Counted from the stretch's first letter, positions 20,001 through 23,687 are shown. The stretch is DNA of 64,000 nucleotides from Diploptera punctata (GCA_030220185.1 JASPKZ010003419.1:28501-92500); one strand, 5' to 3'. Made by a program: numbers and translations. The notes: a model not told the origin generated them from the letters alone.

Positions 20001-21831
20001 AAATATCTTTTGGAATTTATTGTGTACCCAATTTCCTATATTTTTTTCTTGAAAAAGAACACTTTAGAAACATTAAAAATGGTGAAATTGAAAAATCAGC
20101 TATTGCAGCAGTTTGTTGGAGAGTCATAAAATTGAAAAAGAGGCCAAACTTCTGAAACACTTGGAAAAACCTTTGGAATTAACATTTTAAAGTCCCGTGC
20201 CGTAGCCGAGCGGTTAAGGTAGGAAGCCTTGGCGCAGAGCTACGGGACTTGCACTGGTTCGAGTCTCCATGGGGGAAGAAATTTTCTCATGGTATTTCGG
20301 CCAGTATGGGACCGGTGCCCACCCAGCATCGTGAGGCAATTGGGTAGCTACAATAAGTAGCGGCTCCAGGTTGAGGAACCAGCTATAACGGCTGGGGGAC
20401 TCGACATGCTAACCACATGTCACCCCTACACTGGCTGTTGATCATCTACCTCTGTGATTGACACATGTGGATGTGAAGGGCCAGCAGCCGGCTGGTAAAA
20501 GGGCAACCGCTGAAAAGTGGAAAGACCCTCAATCGGATCGGAATCGGAAAAAAGATATACATTCAGAAGAACAAATTTAGATCCATGAATTTTGAAATTC
20601 CCGGTTAACAAAACTTGATCTCAAGCTTCATCGAATCAACACCAGATGGCAACATTATAGATGAAGATTCCAAATATTTTTTTTAAAAATACAATAGGAA
20701 GTAACATAAGAGGTTTGTTTAATAATTAAAACATTTTGTCTGTTCATTCTTACCTCTTAGAGTTGTTTTTGTCGAGCATATGTTTCAGAACTTCTTAGCC
20801 CAATCGTCAGCAATTACAGACTGAATCTGTAAGATGGGGCTAAGAAGCTCTGAAACATATGTTCGACAAAAACAACTCTAAGAGGTAAGAATGTACAGAA
20901 AAATGTTTTAATTAGTCCAACAAAAATTCGGCAGTCTGAAGATGAGACGGATATTTCTTGAAAAGTTACGTAGATAGGAAATATGAGGTTTTTTAATATT
21001 GTTTATTTTTTTCTTTCACTCACCTCATACTTCATAACTGCTCTCAGACGTGGGTTTCGTCACATCATTTGCAACATTCTCAATGCTGTGTCACGTTCAC
21101 AATTGACGTGCAACGGCATTCTATCCTGTAGACTGACCTCCACGCCAATTGATGGCTGACTGACGAACTTCCAAATCAATCCCCTCTCCTTATAACCGGG
21201 TATTTCAAAATTCATAGTTGTGTTTTCATTCTTGCATATGTAAATTTTTTCCCAAATTGTGAGTTCCTTTGGTTTTTCCAATTGTTTAAGTAATTTTGTT
21301 TTGGAAAAACCGAAGGAACTCACAATTTGGGAAAAAATTTACATATACAAGAATGAAAACACAACTATGAATTTTGAAATATCCGATTATAAGGAGAGGG
21401 GATTGATTTGGAAGTTCGTCAGTCAGCCATCAGATGGCGCGGAGGTCAGTCTGCAGGATAGAAGGCCGTTGGACGTTAGTTGTGAACTTGACACAGCATT
21501 GAGAATGTCACAAATGATGTGACAAAAGCCGGGTCTGAGAGCAGTTATGAAGTATGAGGTGAGTGAAAGAAAAAATAAACAATATTTCTTGAAAACTTCA
21601 GTTCCCGTGTTAAAAAACATGAAGTGTGAGGAAAGATAAGAACTGATTCATTAATCAGAGGATATCAAGTGAGACTGCGCACTTACTTGCCTCCTCTGTT
21701 TAATGGTGTCTTCTTTAAAATCCTCGCTCGCTTTACGTTTCAACGAGTTAGTGCTGTCACCTGATGACAGCATTTCATCATCATCCAATAATATGTTAAG
21801 CATGTCATCCTCTACAGAGTCCATTCGCTTC
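1080..21831 (-). CDS. AKAP7: AKAP7-like 2H phosphoesterase gene, 7 coding exons
   Basis: Coding exons, in transcript order, are 21831-21687, 17992-17855, 15344-15208, 15129-15030, 12286-12119, 6805-6658 and 1354-1080. All acceptors are AG and all donors GT, and phases match at every junction. From the ATG at 21821 the product is 367 residues. Residues 83-276 resemble the AKAP7 2',5' RNA-ligase-like (2H phosphoesterase) domain: RPNYFVGIRV near 83, first HxT as LHITLAV (His122), second HxT as PHLTI (His212), and a DGYYYC stretch typical of the AKAP7 domain end. A basic stretch at 44-64 (RRQNRKQRRKRSRWKKKNKK) could be a nuclear signal. Vertebrate AKAP7 binds PKA regulatory subunits, and its 2H domain can cleave 2',5'-oligoadenylate. 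I see no clear RII-binding helix. The last exon adds about 90 residues ending in a hydrophobic segment. The true first exon may lie upstream, since the reading frame is open 5' of the ATG. Confidence 0.85.
1535..1819 (-). repeat. tRNA-derived SINE, family S3, with 16-bp TSD
   Basis: The insertion is flanked by perfect copies of ttaacagacagataaa at 1519-1534 and 1820-1835. The tRNA-like head lies at the right (B-box GGGACTTGAACCC on plus) and the 3' tail is a (TTTAC)-type repeat at the left. Other copies are at 39953 and 42518. Confidence 0.88.
1928..2001 (-). repeat. tRNA-like sequence in a SINE head
   Basis: On the minus strand GCCTGGATTAGC...GGTTCAGGC can form a cloverleaf with a B-box GGTTCGATTCC. 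It resembles other repeat-borne heads in the window rather than a functional tRNA. Confidence 0.5.
2149..2298. repeat. 150-bp palindrome
   Basis: The left arm 2149-2208 and right arm 2226-2298 are near-perfect reverse complements around 'gctattactatgatagaaat', separated by about 17 bp. The arms abut a PLE foldback. Confidence 0.75.
2320..2530. mobile_element. PLE foldback remnant
   Basis: Arms from 2350 (tagtgagtggagaacat) and to 2527 (atgttctccactcacta) are reverse complements and contain the 'actcacctcata' / 'tatgaggtgagt' signature shared by all PLE remnants here. The centre has a decayed hammerhead-like core (CUGAAGA on minus at 2438-2444, with an expanded stem II). Confidence 0.7.
2546..3290 (-). 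mobile_element. LINE-A 3' fragment
   Basis: On the minus strand this reads pieces of the reverse-transcriptase C-terminus ([47 protein letters not shown]). It ends in the family's 3' tail 'gtgccagtgagttag' at the left. It is interrupted at 2907-3000 by a PLE end. Confidence 0.85.
2907..3000 (+). mobile_element. Short PLE end inserted in LINE-A with 12-bp TSD
   Basis: The LINE-A word ttattctcaaat occurs on both sides (2895-2906 and 3001-3012), where the family consensus has it once. The 94-bp insert begins gaatcctatgaggtgag and matches the right end of the 16.9-17.3 kb PLE. This shows that a very short PLE end was integrated on its own. Confidence 0.85.
3300..3415 (+). mobile_element. PLE 3' coding fragment
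   Basis: It encodes a frame related to the PLE C-terminal tail (SMNFEAPGKQDLIPRF), matching longer copies near 9.8, 17.1 and 37.7 kb. No full domain remains. Confidence 0.6.
3416..3700. other. Unassigned AT-rich stretch
   Basis: Short frames read through A-rich runs on both strands and match nothing I recognise. I see no splice-bounded exon. Confidence 0.4.
3700..3905. mobile_element. PLE foldback, second lineage
   Basis: Arms carry 'gatcttgaagaagatt' and 'aatcttcttcaagat' with the inner 'gtttcacccgagactg' / 'cagtctctggtgaaac'. A related copy is at 35540-35700. Confidence 0.6.
3732..3780 (-). ncRNA. Hammerhead-ribozyme-like motif (UUGAGGA core)
   Basis: The core UUGAGGA at 3774-3768 is followed by an imperfect stem II, GAA, stem III ACGU, cleavage base C, and stem I CCC/GGG. 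C3 is U while G8 is kept, a U-G pair, so activity is doubtful. Confidence 0.45.
3930..4070 (+). mobile_element. PLE end fragment
   Basis: It shares 'cttcaagacgacagaacaa' and the end 'tatgaggcgagtgataaa' with the right arm of the 9.3-9.99 kb element. A CUGAAGA core is present at about 3997 but stem II has decayed. Confidence 0.6.
4150..4920 (+). mobile_element. PLE GIY-YIG region split by a SINE
   Basis: Sequence before 4258 (NQGFIKMFAKNV) and after 4660 (KYTYKKQKK...) matches the GIY-YIG region at 9.5 kb with decay. The S1 SINE at 4262-4657 sits between them, with 'tgtga' on each side as a possible short TSD. Confidence 0.6.
4262..4657 (-). repeat. tRNA-Asp-like SINE, family S1, near full length
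   Basis: The head on the minus strand (CCACCGCTGTGGTCTCG...TTGTCACGCAGC...GGGTTC) resembles a tRNA-Asp with a GTC anticodon. The body has 'gaggtttttatcggggttt' and a 'catcatcat' repeat. The tail is a T run on plus (poly-A on minus) at 4264. Confidence 0.82.
4972..5008. repeat. (TA)n microsatellite
   Basis: An uninterrupted TA run lies inside a PLE fragment, where the coding sequence reads 'gaagatata' in other copies. The run expanded from that word. Confidence 0.9.
5010..5260 (+). mobile_element. PLE C-terminal coding fragment
   Basis: The translation includes MNFKIPDECDLISKF, the conserved PLE tail. It is followed by a hammerhead-like motif and a run-out 'aagaaaacac'. Confidence 0.7.
5150..5196 (+). 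ncRNA. Hammerhead-like motif with U3/A8 core
   Basis: The core is UUGAAAA at 5154-5160. Stem II is AAGGGA/UCUCUU, then GAA, stem III ACUGCAGU (a perfect palindrome), cleavage base U and CCCG. C3-to-U and G8-to-A occur together. Confidence 0.5.
5310..5795 (-). mobile_element. LINE-B reverse-transcriptase C-terminal fragment
   Basis: A 159-codon open frame encodes VQHFNYLGCEIS, KIYNSIALPSLLYGSEIWTL, MKFLRRTAGYTLLD and NRYKLNWLHHVKRMD. These are typical of the region after the catalytic YADD in non-LTR elements. The open frame is the longest LINE relic here, but the catalytic part is missing. Confidence 0.88.
5798..5998. mobile_element. PLE foldback, ~80-bp arms
   Basis: Arms 'attgtttattttttatttca' and its complement at 5978-5998 enclose the shared 'cactcacctcat' signature and 'cccagggtttcgtca' / 'tgacgaaaccctggg'. 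Confidence 0.8.
5841..5893 (-). ncRNA. Hammerhead-like motif with U3/A8 core, probably dead
   Basis: Minus strand: GCA, UUGAGAA, U, GUCAU-type stem II, GAA, ACCCUGGGU, then G at the cleavage site. G at position 17 should block cleavage. The right arm keeps A there but has lost the core. Confidence 0.4.
6018..6180. repeat. Foldback around a truncated tRNA-like head
   Basis: Arms 'taacacttctcacagaaggataaattata' (partly shown) and 'ttatt...gagaagtgtta' pair around the fragment 6083-6119, which is half of the S6 tRNA-like head. Confidence 0.7.
6339..6411 (+). repeat. tRNA-like head, family S6
   Basis: GCCTCGGTAGCTCAG...GGTTCGAGTCCCGG folds into a cloverleaf with GGA in the anticodon position. 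Position 33 is C instead of the near-universal U, and the copy lies inside a repeat present several times, so it is not called a tRNA gene. Confidence 0.7.
6658..6805 (-). CDS. AKAP7: AKAP7-like, coding exon 6 (end of phosphoesterase domain)
   Basis: This 148-bp exon has acceptor ...tactttcag and donor GTGAGT. It encodes DAAKISTNVYSNM, EFGTQVVRGVALLSM and EEDGYYYCSHQIKFG. The D-G-Y-Y-x-C ending closely resembles the end of vertebrate AKAP7 domains. It ends in phase 1, which matches exon 7. Confidence 0.87.
6889..7478 (-). mobile_element. LINE-A 3' fragment
   Basis: Minus-strand frame: [67 protein letters not shown]. The 3' tail 'ccagtgagttagtt' is at the left end. Confidence 0.88.
7517..7935 (-). 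mobile_element. LINE-A 3' fragment, second copy
   Basis: It starts with the same 'actaactcactggc' tail and includes the 'cctgtctgttcatctctct' block. The copy breaks off at about 7935, where unrelated sequence begins. Confidence 0.82.
8015..8352 (-). repeat. tRNA-derived SINE, family S5 (long variable arm)
   Basis: The head on minus reads CCGTAGCCGAGCGGTTAAGG, as in class II tRNAs (Leu/Ser). The body contains 'agctataacggctggggga'. A plus-strand copy at 20195-20540 is nearly identical. Confidence 0.8.
8452..9000 (+). mobile_element. LINE-B 3' fragment
   Basis: Plus-strand frames with shifts encode the 'KIMAFQGVDPARSKIVLDK' region, then SRLKVYKTLALPTLLYGSEV and SADLMRYLRRT-like sequence, ending KSRWMQHVHRMED. 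A closer relative is at 26878-27412. Confidence 0.8.
9001..9284. other. Mostly unassigned; short LINE 3'-end relic
   Basis: The only recognisable part is 9185-9255, which resembles the 'ccactcaaccaggttacaaa' 3' end of a CR1/L2-like LINE also seen at 25595 and 50660. Confidence 0.4.
9480..9924 (+). pseudogene. PLE GIY-YIG endonuclease C-terminal fragment
   Basis: The plus-strand frame reads NKSGIYQIKCEECEKFYIGK, then RNLKTRVKEHLRNVKKG, SAVAAHAWSEKH, KEAKLLKQIEKP, LTVWEKIHIQK and MNFEIPGENDLVLRF, ending at a stop at 9922-9924. GIY, YIG, the downstream Arg (RVKEH) and His are visible, as in Penelope-like endonucleases. The reverse transcriptase is missing. The frame is open from about 9480 to its stop, which is unusual among the relics here. 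Confidence 0.85.
9886..9931 (+). ncRNA. Hammerhead ribozyme, intact consensus core
   Basis: Stem I AUA/UAU, core CUGAGGA (9890-9896), U, stem II GGAACA/UGUUCC with a 7-nt loop, GAA (9917-9919), stem III ACUAGU (9920-9925), cleavage base U. All conserved core bases are present. It overlaps the end of the PLE frame. Confidence 0.75.
9990..10263 (-). mobile_element. LINE-B-like fragment, part 1
   Basis: The minus strand gives KNKTLRNTQLKFYKMMAGP-like RT C-terminal sequence. It continues after the nested SINE at 10621. Confidence 0.7.
10276..10608 (+). repeat. tRNA-Asp-like SINE, family S1, with 12-bp TSD
   Basis: Flanked by atcttccttctg at 10264-10275 and 10609-10620. The head is at the left and the 3' end 'cagaattattatggatgg' at the right, so orientation is plus. 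It interrupts a minus-strand LINE. Confidence 0.88.
10621..10800 (-). mobile_element. LINE-B-like fragment, part 2
   Basis: Minus strand encodes MMISEGKSKVMAFTRKDHTR and VRQVNNFNYLGFNVS, the stretch after the YADD box in non-LTR elements. Together with 9990-10263 it is one element split by the SINE. Confidence 0.78.
10935..11931. mobile_element. hAT-like non-autonomous DNA transposon with 8-bp TSD
   Basis: The left end is TAGAGCCCGGATGTTAGG and the right end, read in reverse, is TAGAGACCGGATGTTAGG. The flanks are perfect 8-bp repeats gtgatgat at 10927-10934 and 11932-11939. The 997-bp interior has no transposase frame; 'aggcatttatagg' words recur near both ends. Confidence 0.85.
12119..12286 (-). 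CDS. AKAP7: AKAP7-like, coding exon 5 (second HxT motif)
   Basis: This 168-bp, phase 0-0 exon has acceptor ...tttgtag and donor GTGAAT. It begins VLFADVEKSE, has a helix-like LEQIRLMATELETHL and ends with the second catalytic motif FQPHLTIIKT and a basic RLRRK tail. Both HxT motifs being present argues for an active 2H phosphoesterase fold. Confidence 0.9.
12340..12505 (-). mobile_element. PLE end fragment
   Basis: It contains the PLE signature 'cacctcataaag' and a hammerhead on the minus strand. A second PLE start, 'taacactatgaggtttatttt', begins at about 12474. Confidence 0.7.
12395..12442 (-). ncRNA. Hammerhead ribozyme-like motif, consensus core
   Basis: Core CUGAUGA at 12436-12430, U, stem II GGAGG/CCUUU, GAA, stem III ACUGGU, cleavage base A, stem I UGA/UCG. 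Every core base is canonical; stem II uses two G-U pairs. Confidence 0.68.
12705..13310 (+). pseudogene. Jockey-type LINE: RNase H and C-terminal fragment
   Basis: Plus frames encode SDSKAAIYAINSH, LQWIPAHCGIAGNNTADFL and, after shifts, TVAKFRLLTEHNYLAKHLY, CPLCNKDEEMNGEHLQTC. These are RNase H motifs and the Cys/His-rich tail of jockey/R1-like elements. The last catalytic Asp (NNTAD) is kept. A fuller copy is at 36548. Confidence 0.85.
13320..13990. repeat. Interspersed repeat R-W
   Basis: The part at about 13440-13620 recurs in inverse orientation at 55960-56150 ('cacttcaggtgaactcctacac'). No frame or TIR was found. The rest, with 'gggtccaattgtgaat' repeated twice, is unassigned. Confidence 0.55.
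14000..14030. repeat. (TA)n microsatellite
   Basis: An uninterrupted TA run immediately precedes an S1 SINE fragment. Confidence 0.9.
14041..14175 (+). repeat. S1 SINE 5' fragment
   Basis: The tRNA-Asp-like head (CCACCGCTGTAGTCTCAAGG) and the start of the body 'gaggttttatcggggtttt' are present. The element is cut at about 14175. Confidence 0.75.
14500..14570 (+). repeat. tRNA-like head, family S6, decayed
   Basis: GCTCAGGTAGCTCAG...GGTTCAACTCC with mismatched anticodon stem. It faces a second copy at 14606 across about 35 bp. Confidence 0.6.
14606..14678 (-). repeat. tRNA-like head, family S6
   Basis: The reverse complement reads GCTCAGGTAGCTCAGATGG...GGTTCAAGTCCCGG with a good cloverleaf. 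It is part of a mobile unit, in inverted orientation to the copy at 14500. Confidence 0.65.
14850..14978. repeat. Foldback, ~50-bp arms
   Basis: 'attaatttcatacatctcaa' and its complement 'ttgagatgtatgaaattaat' are separated by about 40 bp containing 'gaatcccatttttaac'. The unit resembles the S6 body arms at 18.3 kb. Confidence 0.75.
15030..15129 (-). CDS. AKAP7: AKAP7-like, coding exon 4
   Basis: This 100-bp exon has acceptor ...gtttgcag and donor GTGAGC. It encodes AAQLLDKCVDKYTSF followed by FSGLKTFGKE, matching the AKAP7 domain segment just before the V-L-F-A-D-V strand. It ends in phase 0, which fits exon 5. Confidence 0.88.
15208..15344 (-). CDS. AKAP7: AKAP7-like, coding exon 3 (first HxT motif)
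   Basis: This 137-bp exon has acceptor ...gtgtttag and donor GTTAGT. It begins IHRMVRRVQE, contains the first catalytic HxT as LHITLAVAHLP, and ends MEHVNK with the Lys codon split. The histidine and threonine of the 2H phosphoesterase active site are intact. The next exon supplies the final base of the Lys codon. Confidence 0.9.
15412..15460 (-). ncRNA. Hammerhead ribozyme, intact consensus core
   Basis: Stem I AAUUA/UAAUU, core CUGAAGA at 15454-15448, U, stem II GAAGCU/AGCUUU, GAA, stem III ACCGGU, cleavage base A. Five base pairs of stem I and all core bases are present. It lies 70 bp upstream (transcript sense) of AKAP7 coding exon 3, in the same strand sense. Confidence 0.75.
15570..15670 (+). 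mobile_element. PLE hairpin fragment with hammerhead
   Basis: 'catcatcagcagaat' and 'attctgctgatgatgg' pair across a short loop. The right arm runs into a hammerhead core. Confidence 0.65.
15629..15670 (+). ncRNA. Hammerhead ribozyme-like motif, consensus core
   Basis: Stem I UCUG/CAGA, core CUGAUGA (15634-15640), U, stem II GGAAG/CUUCC with UUAA loop, GAA, then AUGCUU with a weak stem III, cleavage base C. Stem III has one mismatch. Confidence 0.62.
15760..15965. repeat. Interspersed repeat R-X
   Basis: Words 'ataacagcagaattt/gttacaggt' and 'gagcatatattctg' recur at 47440-47600 and, inverted, at 60650-60760. No coding frame. Confidence 0.6.
15975..16147. mobile_element. PLE foldback, ~60-bp arms
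   Basis: 'taataaattaatgagtcatt' at 15988 pairs with the end at 16147. The 'cttacctcata' / 'tatgaggtaag' signature and 'tttcatgttttatca' are in both arms. Confidence 0.82.
16043..16091 (+). ncRNA. Hammerhead-like motif with U3/A8 core, well paired
   Basis: Stem I CGG/CCG, core UUGAAAA (16048-16054), U, stem II GAAUGA/UCAUUU, GAA, stem III AACUAUAGUU, cleavage base A. Apart from the linked C3U and G8A changes the core is standard. Confidence 0.58.
16150..16910. repeat. Interspersed repeat R-H, possibly Helitron-derived
   Basis: Repeated words 'cccgggcaa' and 'tcatttatgccaagaaga' occur twice here and again near 60480-61200, where the copies begin CTAGCTAATA next to a GGCGT/ACGCC hairpin, as Helitron 3' ends do in reverse. 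No Rep/helicase frame. Confidence 0.4.
16925..17341 (-). mobile_element. PLE foldback with C-terminal coding fragment
   Basis: Arms contain 'aacaactcacctcatagga' and 'tcctatgaggtgagttgtt'. The minus strand encodes [15 protein letters not shown] and MNFDIPNEITLISKF, the PLE tail. The right arm is the source type of the short insert at 2907-3000. Confidence 0.82.
17022..17073 (-). ncRNA. Hammerhead ribozyme, intact consensus core
   Basis: Stem I UUAUGG/UCAUGG (two G-U pairs at the end), core CUGACGA at 17065-17059, U, stem II GAACAU/AUGUUU, GAA, stem III AUCGCGAU (palindrome), cleavage base A. This is the best-supported stem I in the set. Confidence 0.77.
17360..17670. repeat. Interspersed repeat R-Y with PLE end
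   Basis: Shares 'tattaattattg(c/g)taccatcttac/atcctgt' blocks and 'gtgggtaaa-gtagcacca' with 48370-48620. It ends in a PLE end 'gacatgaggtgaggtgg' at 17655. Confidence 0.6.
17600..17645 (+). ncRNA. Hammerhead-like motif, G12 mutated
   Basis: Core CUGAAGA (17606-17612), U, stem II GUAACC/GGUUAC, then AAA instead of GAA, stem III ACUGGU, cleavage base C. Structure kept; the G12A change should abolish cleavage. Confidence 0.5.
17855..17992 (-). CDS. AKAP7: AKAP7-like, coding exon 2
   Basis: This 138-bp, phase 0-0 exon has acceptor ...tttttcttag and donor GTAAGT. It encodes a basic run, a Ser/Glu-rich linker (SSESEETSP) and the start of the phosphoesterase fold (ILRPNYFVGIRVSNPE). RPNYF is characteristic of the AKAP7 central domain. 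It joins exon 1 in frame and precedes the exon with the first HxT motif. Confidence 0.85.
18100..18250 (-). mobile_element. PLE internal fragment
   Basis: 'cctttcatttttgttggtttttatcag' (partly) matches the sequence next to the GIY-YIG relic at 19930. No domain can be read. Confidence 0.5.
18359..18431 (-). repeat. tRNA-like head, family S6
   Basis: Identical over its length to the plus copies at 18698 and 19002. T-arm CCGGG/CCCGG is perfect; the anticodon position is GGA preceded by C33. Confidence 0.75.
18698..18770 (+). repeat. tRNA-like head, family S6
   Basis: Same sequence as 18359 (reverse complement) and 19002. Internal A-box (TAGCTCAGTTGG) and B-box (GGTTCGAGTCC) are intact, so Pol III transcription is conceivable. 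Confidence 0.75.
19002..19074 (+). repeat. tRNA-like head, family S6
   Basis: Third identical copy in the cluster, about 304 bp after the previous one and in the same orientation. Confidence 0.75.
19179..19251 (-). repeat. tRNA-like head, family S6, diverged
   Basis: Several substitutions, including GCCTGGCAAGCC at the anticodon arm, distinguish it from the three identical copies; it matches the partial copy at 19335. Confidence 0.7.
19335..19403 (+). repeat. Truncated tRNA-like head, family S6
   Basis: The first few bases of the acceptor arm are missing. The sequence pairs with 19179-19251 to form a foldback. Confidence 0.65.
19440..20190 (-). mobile_element. PLE remnant with GIY-YIG relic
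   Basis: The minus strand carries the C-terminal tail (near 19640), 'SAVAAHVWSEKH'-like sequence and, at about 19860-19925, EIYQIECMGCEKIYIGK, a GIY-YIG variant with E for G. A plus-oriented piece follows at 20055-20190, so the arrangement is inverted. Confidence 0.75.
19480..19526 (-). ncRNA. Hammerhead ribozyme-like motif, consensus core
   Basis: Core CUGACGA at 19517-19511, U, stem II AAAACA/UGUUUU with GAAU loop, GAA, stem III ACAUGU, cleavage base C. The adjacent stem I is short, but UGGACA upstream can pair with UGUCCA downstream. Confidence 0.68.
20195..20540 (+). repeat. tRNA-derived SINE, family S5, full length
   Basis: Head GCCGTAGCCGAGCGGTTAAGG at the left, body with 'cccacccagcatcgtgaggc' and the 3' end 'gaaagaccctcaatcgga'. 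It is inserted into PLE tail sequence, since 'gaattaacatttt' and 'gatatacattcag' on either side are adjacent elsewhere. Confidence 0.85.
20550..20695 (+). mobile_element. PLE C-terminal fragment
   Basis: Encodes a decayed MNFEIPG tail and the 'caacaccagatggcaac' segment common to PLE tails here. Confidence 0.6.
20700..20915. mobile_element. PLE foldback, ~70-bp arms
   Basis: 'cttacctcttagagttgttt' and 'aaacaactctaagaggtaag' pair. The signature differs from other subfamilies (CCTCTTAG rather than CCTCATA). Confidence 0.82.
20772..20816 (-). ncRNA. Hammerhead-like motif
   Basis: Minus strand: core CUGACGA at 20810-20804, stem II UGGGCU/AGUUCU, GAA, then ACAUAUGC. The opposite arm (20823-20870) has stem II GGGGCU/AGCUCU and an intact palindrome ACAUAUGU but a broken core (CUGUAAGA). 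Each arm keeps what the other has lost. Confidence 0.55.
21040..21092 (-). ncRNA. Hammerhead-like motif with U3/A8 core
   Basis: GCA, UUGAGAA, U, stem II GUUGCA/UGUGAC, GAA, ACCCACGU (poor stem III), C, UGAGAGC. The linked 3/8 change is kept in both arms of this foldback. Confidence 0.42.
21493..21545 (+). ncRNA. Hammerhead-like motif with U3/A8 core, G12 mutated
   Basis: GCA, UUGAGAA, U, stem II GUCACA/UGUGAC, AAA instead of GAA, AGCCGGGU, C, UGA. Probably inactive. Confidence 0.42.
21687..21831 (-). CDS. AKAP7: AKAP7-like, first recognised coding exon
   Basis: The acceptor is ...gttgcag before GAAGCG and the donor is GTAAGT. The exon gives an acidic stretch (MDSVEDDMLNILLDDDEML) followed by a Lys/Arg-rich part ending KQRRQ. 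The ATG at 21821-21823 is proposed as the start. Because a splice acceptor precedes it and the frame stays open for two codons upstream, translation could instead begin in an earlier exon not found here. The exon ends in phase 0. Confidence 0.72.
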
Positions 21832-21944
21832 CTGCAACACAAAGGACCATCTATAAAGGTAAAGTAACACACTGCAGTCTTAGGGTAGTAGGAGGTACAG
21901 ATAATGACCACTGCGTAGGCCATCTAATAGTTTATAATTATGGA

Positions 21945-22105
21945 ATATTCACCTGGAAGGTCCGTCTCCTCAACTTAATTAATCATTTAACTGTAGCGCT
22001 TTCGGGACTTGTCCCATCATCGGCAGGATTCAAAACTGGTGTTTCACAGTTAAATGATTAATTAAGTTGAGGAGACGGACCTTTCAGGTGAATATTCCAT
22101 AATTA
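21945..22105. mobile_element. PLE-like foldback, ~65-bp arms
   Basis: 'ggtccgtctcctcaacttaa' and 'ttaagttgaggagacggacc' are perfect reverse complements. The loop holds a hammerhead motif. Confidence 0.82.
21985..22030 (-). ncRNA. Hammerhead-like motif, one core change
   Basis: Stem I CUG/CAG, core CCGAUGA (U4 to C) at 22023-22017, U, stem II GGGAC/GUCCC, GAA, stem III AGCGCU, cleavage base A. Pairing is perfect but U4 is normally required. Confidence 0.55.
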
Positions 22106-22179
22106 TATATTAATTTTGAATAATACCTCAACGGAACACATCATGAATATTATAAAAGTATCTAATAGTTTTAATTTAA

Positions 22180-23235
22180 CCTTTATATTCCGGGGTATTT
22201 AAAAATACCGCATGAACTGCTGGACGGAATTTAAATCCCAGTCTGTGATATTAAATGGATGGTAGAGCGTGCATACTAACAAAAAATTTTTTTTACGATA
22301 AACTATAAGAGATATAAGTAAAAAATAACTTTTATTTAATTCATAAAGGAGTGTGTTATTCAATTAAATGTTTTATTTTTACATATAATACAGAATTTTA
22401 TTATTAAAAGTTAAAATTTATTTTGCGAGGTCTATATTTTTTGGTTTGACTTTATAACGGGTTCAGTTTATGATTTGAAGGTGACTGTACTGTTGCAAGG
22501 GGAATTTTATGACAGCGTGAACACGTGTGCCTTGAAAAATCTGCTTTCAAACCATAAACACAGGTACCCAGTCTTGTTGACAACAGAGTTATCAGCAAAT
22601 TTTTTTTTCCTGTGGCAGTCAAACCCTTAGCAAGTTTATACCAACCACACTCGCATTCAGTCTTGAATTAGTAACTGTAGACTGTGGTTCATTTTTTAAA
22701 ATATAAAAAATGGCTTCACGTATATTAGTTACGGAAGAAGAAATTGTGAAAGAATTATACGCTGATAGTGACTCTGATACCTATGATACGTGTAGTGAAT
22801 TAGCGTGTAACATAATATGCAAACAGGATTGAAAAAATTAACGTTGGGTTGTGTATATCGGGGTGCTTCAAGGACTATCATACAAAAAGACAGTTCTAAA
22901 CGAGTGACCAAGGCATCCTGGATTATCAAAATAATGTAAGTAGCATATCAGATATTTTTTAAAAATAAATACTAACAAGATATTTACCATGTTAACTCAT
23001 TATAATTTAAATACAAAATTAGGGGTGGAAAAGATACAACATGTTTTATTATTTTATTTTTTATGAATACTTGATCTAAAACAATAGGTTAGAGCCACAA
23101 ATAACTTCCTTGCAACATTTTCTGAATTTTTATACTTTTACAAAGAAATAATGTTATCAATGGACAAATATGTCCACTAAGTCCTTTAAGGCTTTACATT
23201 TTATGGACAAATATGTCCCACAAGTCTTCTAAAGG
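22180..23235 (+). mobile_element. piggyBac-like non-autonomous element between TTAA sites
   Basis: TTAA at 22176-22179 and 23236-23239 flank ends CCTTTA and TAAAGG, the TTAA target and short inverted ends expected of piggyBac elements. Subterminal 'ggacaaatatgtcc' occurs twice near the right end. The element is 1056 bp and has an N-terminal transposase-like frame only, so it would need a helper. Confidence 0.75.
22710..22832 (+). pseudogene. piggyBac-like transposase N-terminal stub
   Basis: A 40-codon frame starts MASRILVTEEEIVKELYADS and continues DSDTYDTCSE before a stop. An acidic 'EEEI...LYADSDSD' start is usual for piggyBac-type transposases. No DDD catalytic part follows. Confidence 0.6.
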
Positions 23236-23239
23236 TTAA

Positions 23240-23315
23240 TGTTACACTCTTTTAGATCGAAAAAAGAATGAAGAAATTTTAGTACAATTAGTAGAAGAAA
23301 AACTCGACAGATAAT
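23240..23315 (+). mobile_element. LINE-B fragment, left part
   Basis: 'actcttttagatcgaaaaa' and 'gtagaagaaaaactcgaca' match the LINE-B copy at 59320-59390. It resumes at 23784 after the PLE foldback. Confidence 0.75.
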
Positions 23316-23412
23316 AATTAAGTTATGTAGGTAGGAAATAACACTATGAGGTTTATTTTAATTTTGTTGAGTTGTTTCTTCACTCACCTCATACTTCTTA
23401 ACTCCCTTGCAA

Positions 23413-23458
23413 ATCCAGATTTCATCACTGTATTTGTGACATTCTCAATGCTGTTCAC
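23413..23458 (-). ncRNA. Hammerhead-like motif with U3/A8 core
   Basis: Left-arm twin of the motif at 23688. Stem II closes with a G-U pair (GUCAC/GUGAU). GAA, AUCUGGAU, U and UGC are all present. Confidence 0.55.
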
Positions 23459-23687
23459 GTTCACAACTGACGTCCAATGGTCTCCTCTCCTGCAGACTGA
23501 CCTCTGTGCCATCTGATGGCTGACCGACGAACTTCCAAATCAATCCCCTCTCCTTATCACCTTATGCTTATTTTGAAATACCCGATGATAAGGAGAGGAT
23601 TTGGAAGTTCGTCGGTCAGCCATCAGATGGCACAGAGGTCAGTCTGCAGGAGAGGAGACCATTGGACGTCAGTTGTGAACGTGAACA

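Larger units (their letters stand above)
20980..21600. mobile_element. PLE foldback with ~280-bp arms
   Basis: The two arms meet near 21291 and carry the same PLE tail on both strands: KELTIWEKIYI and MNFEI then KERGLIWKFVSQPS. The arms differ at scattered sites. A full transcript would form a long hairpin. Confidence 0.85.
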
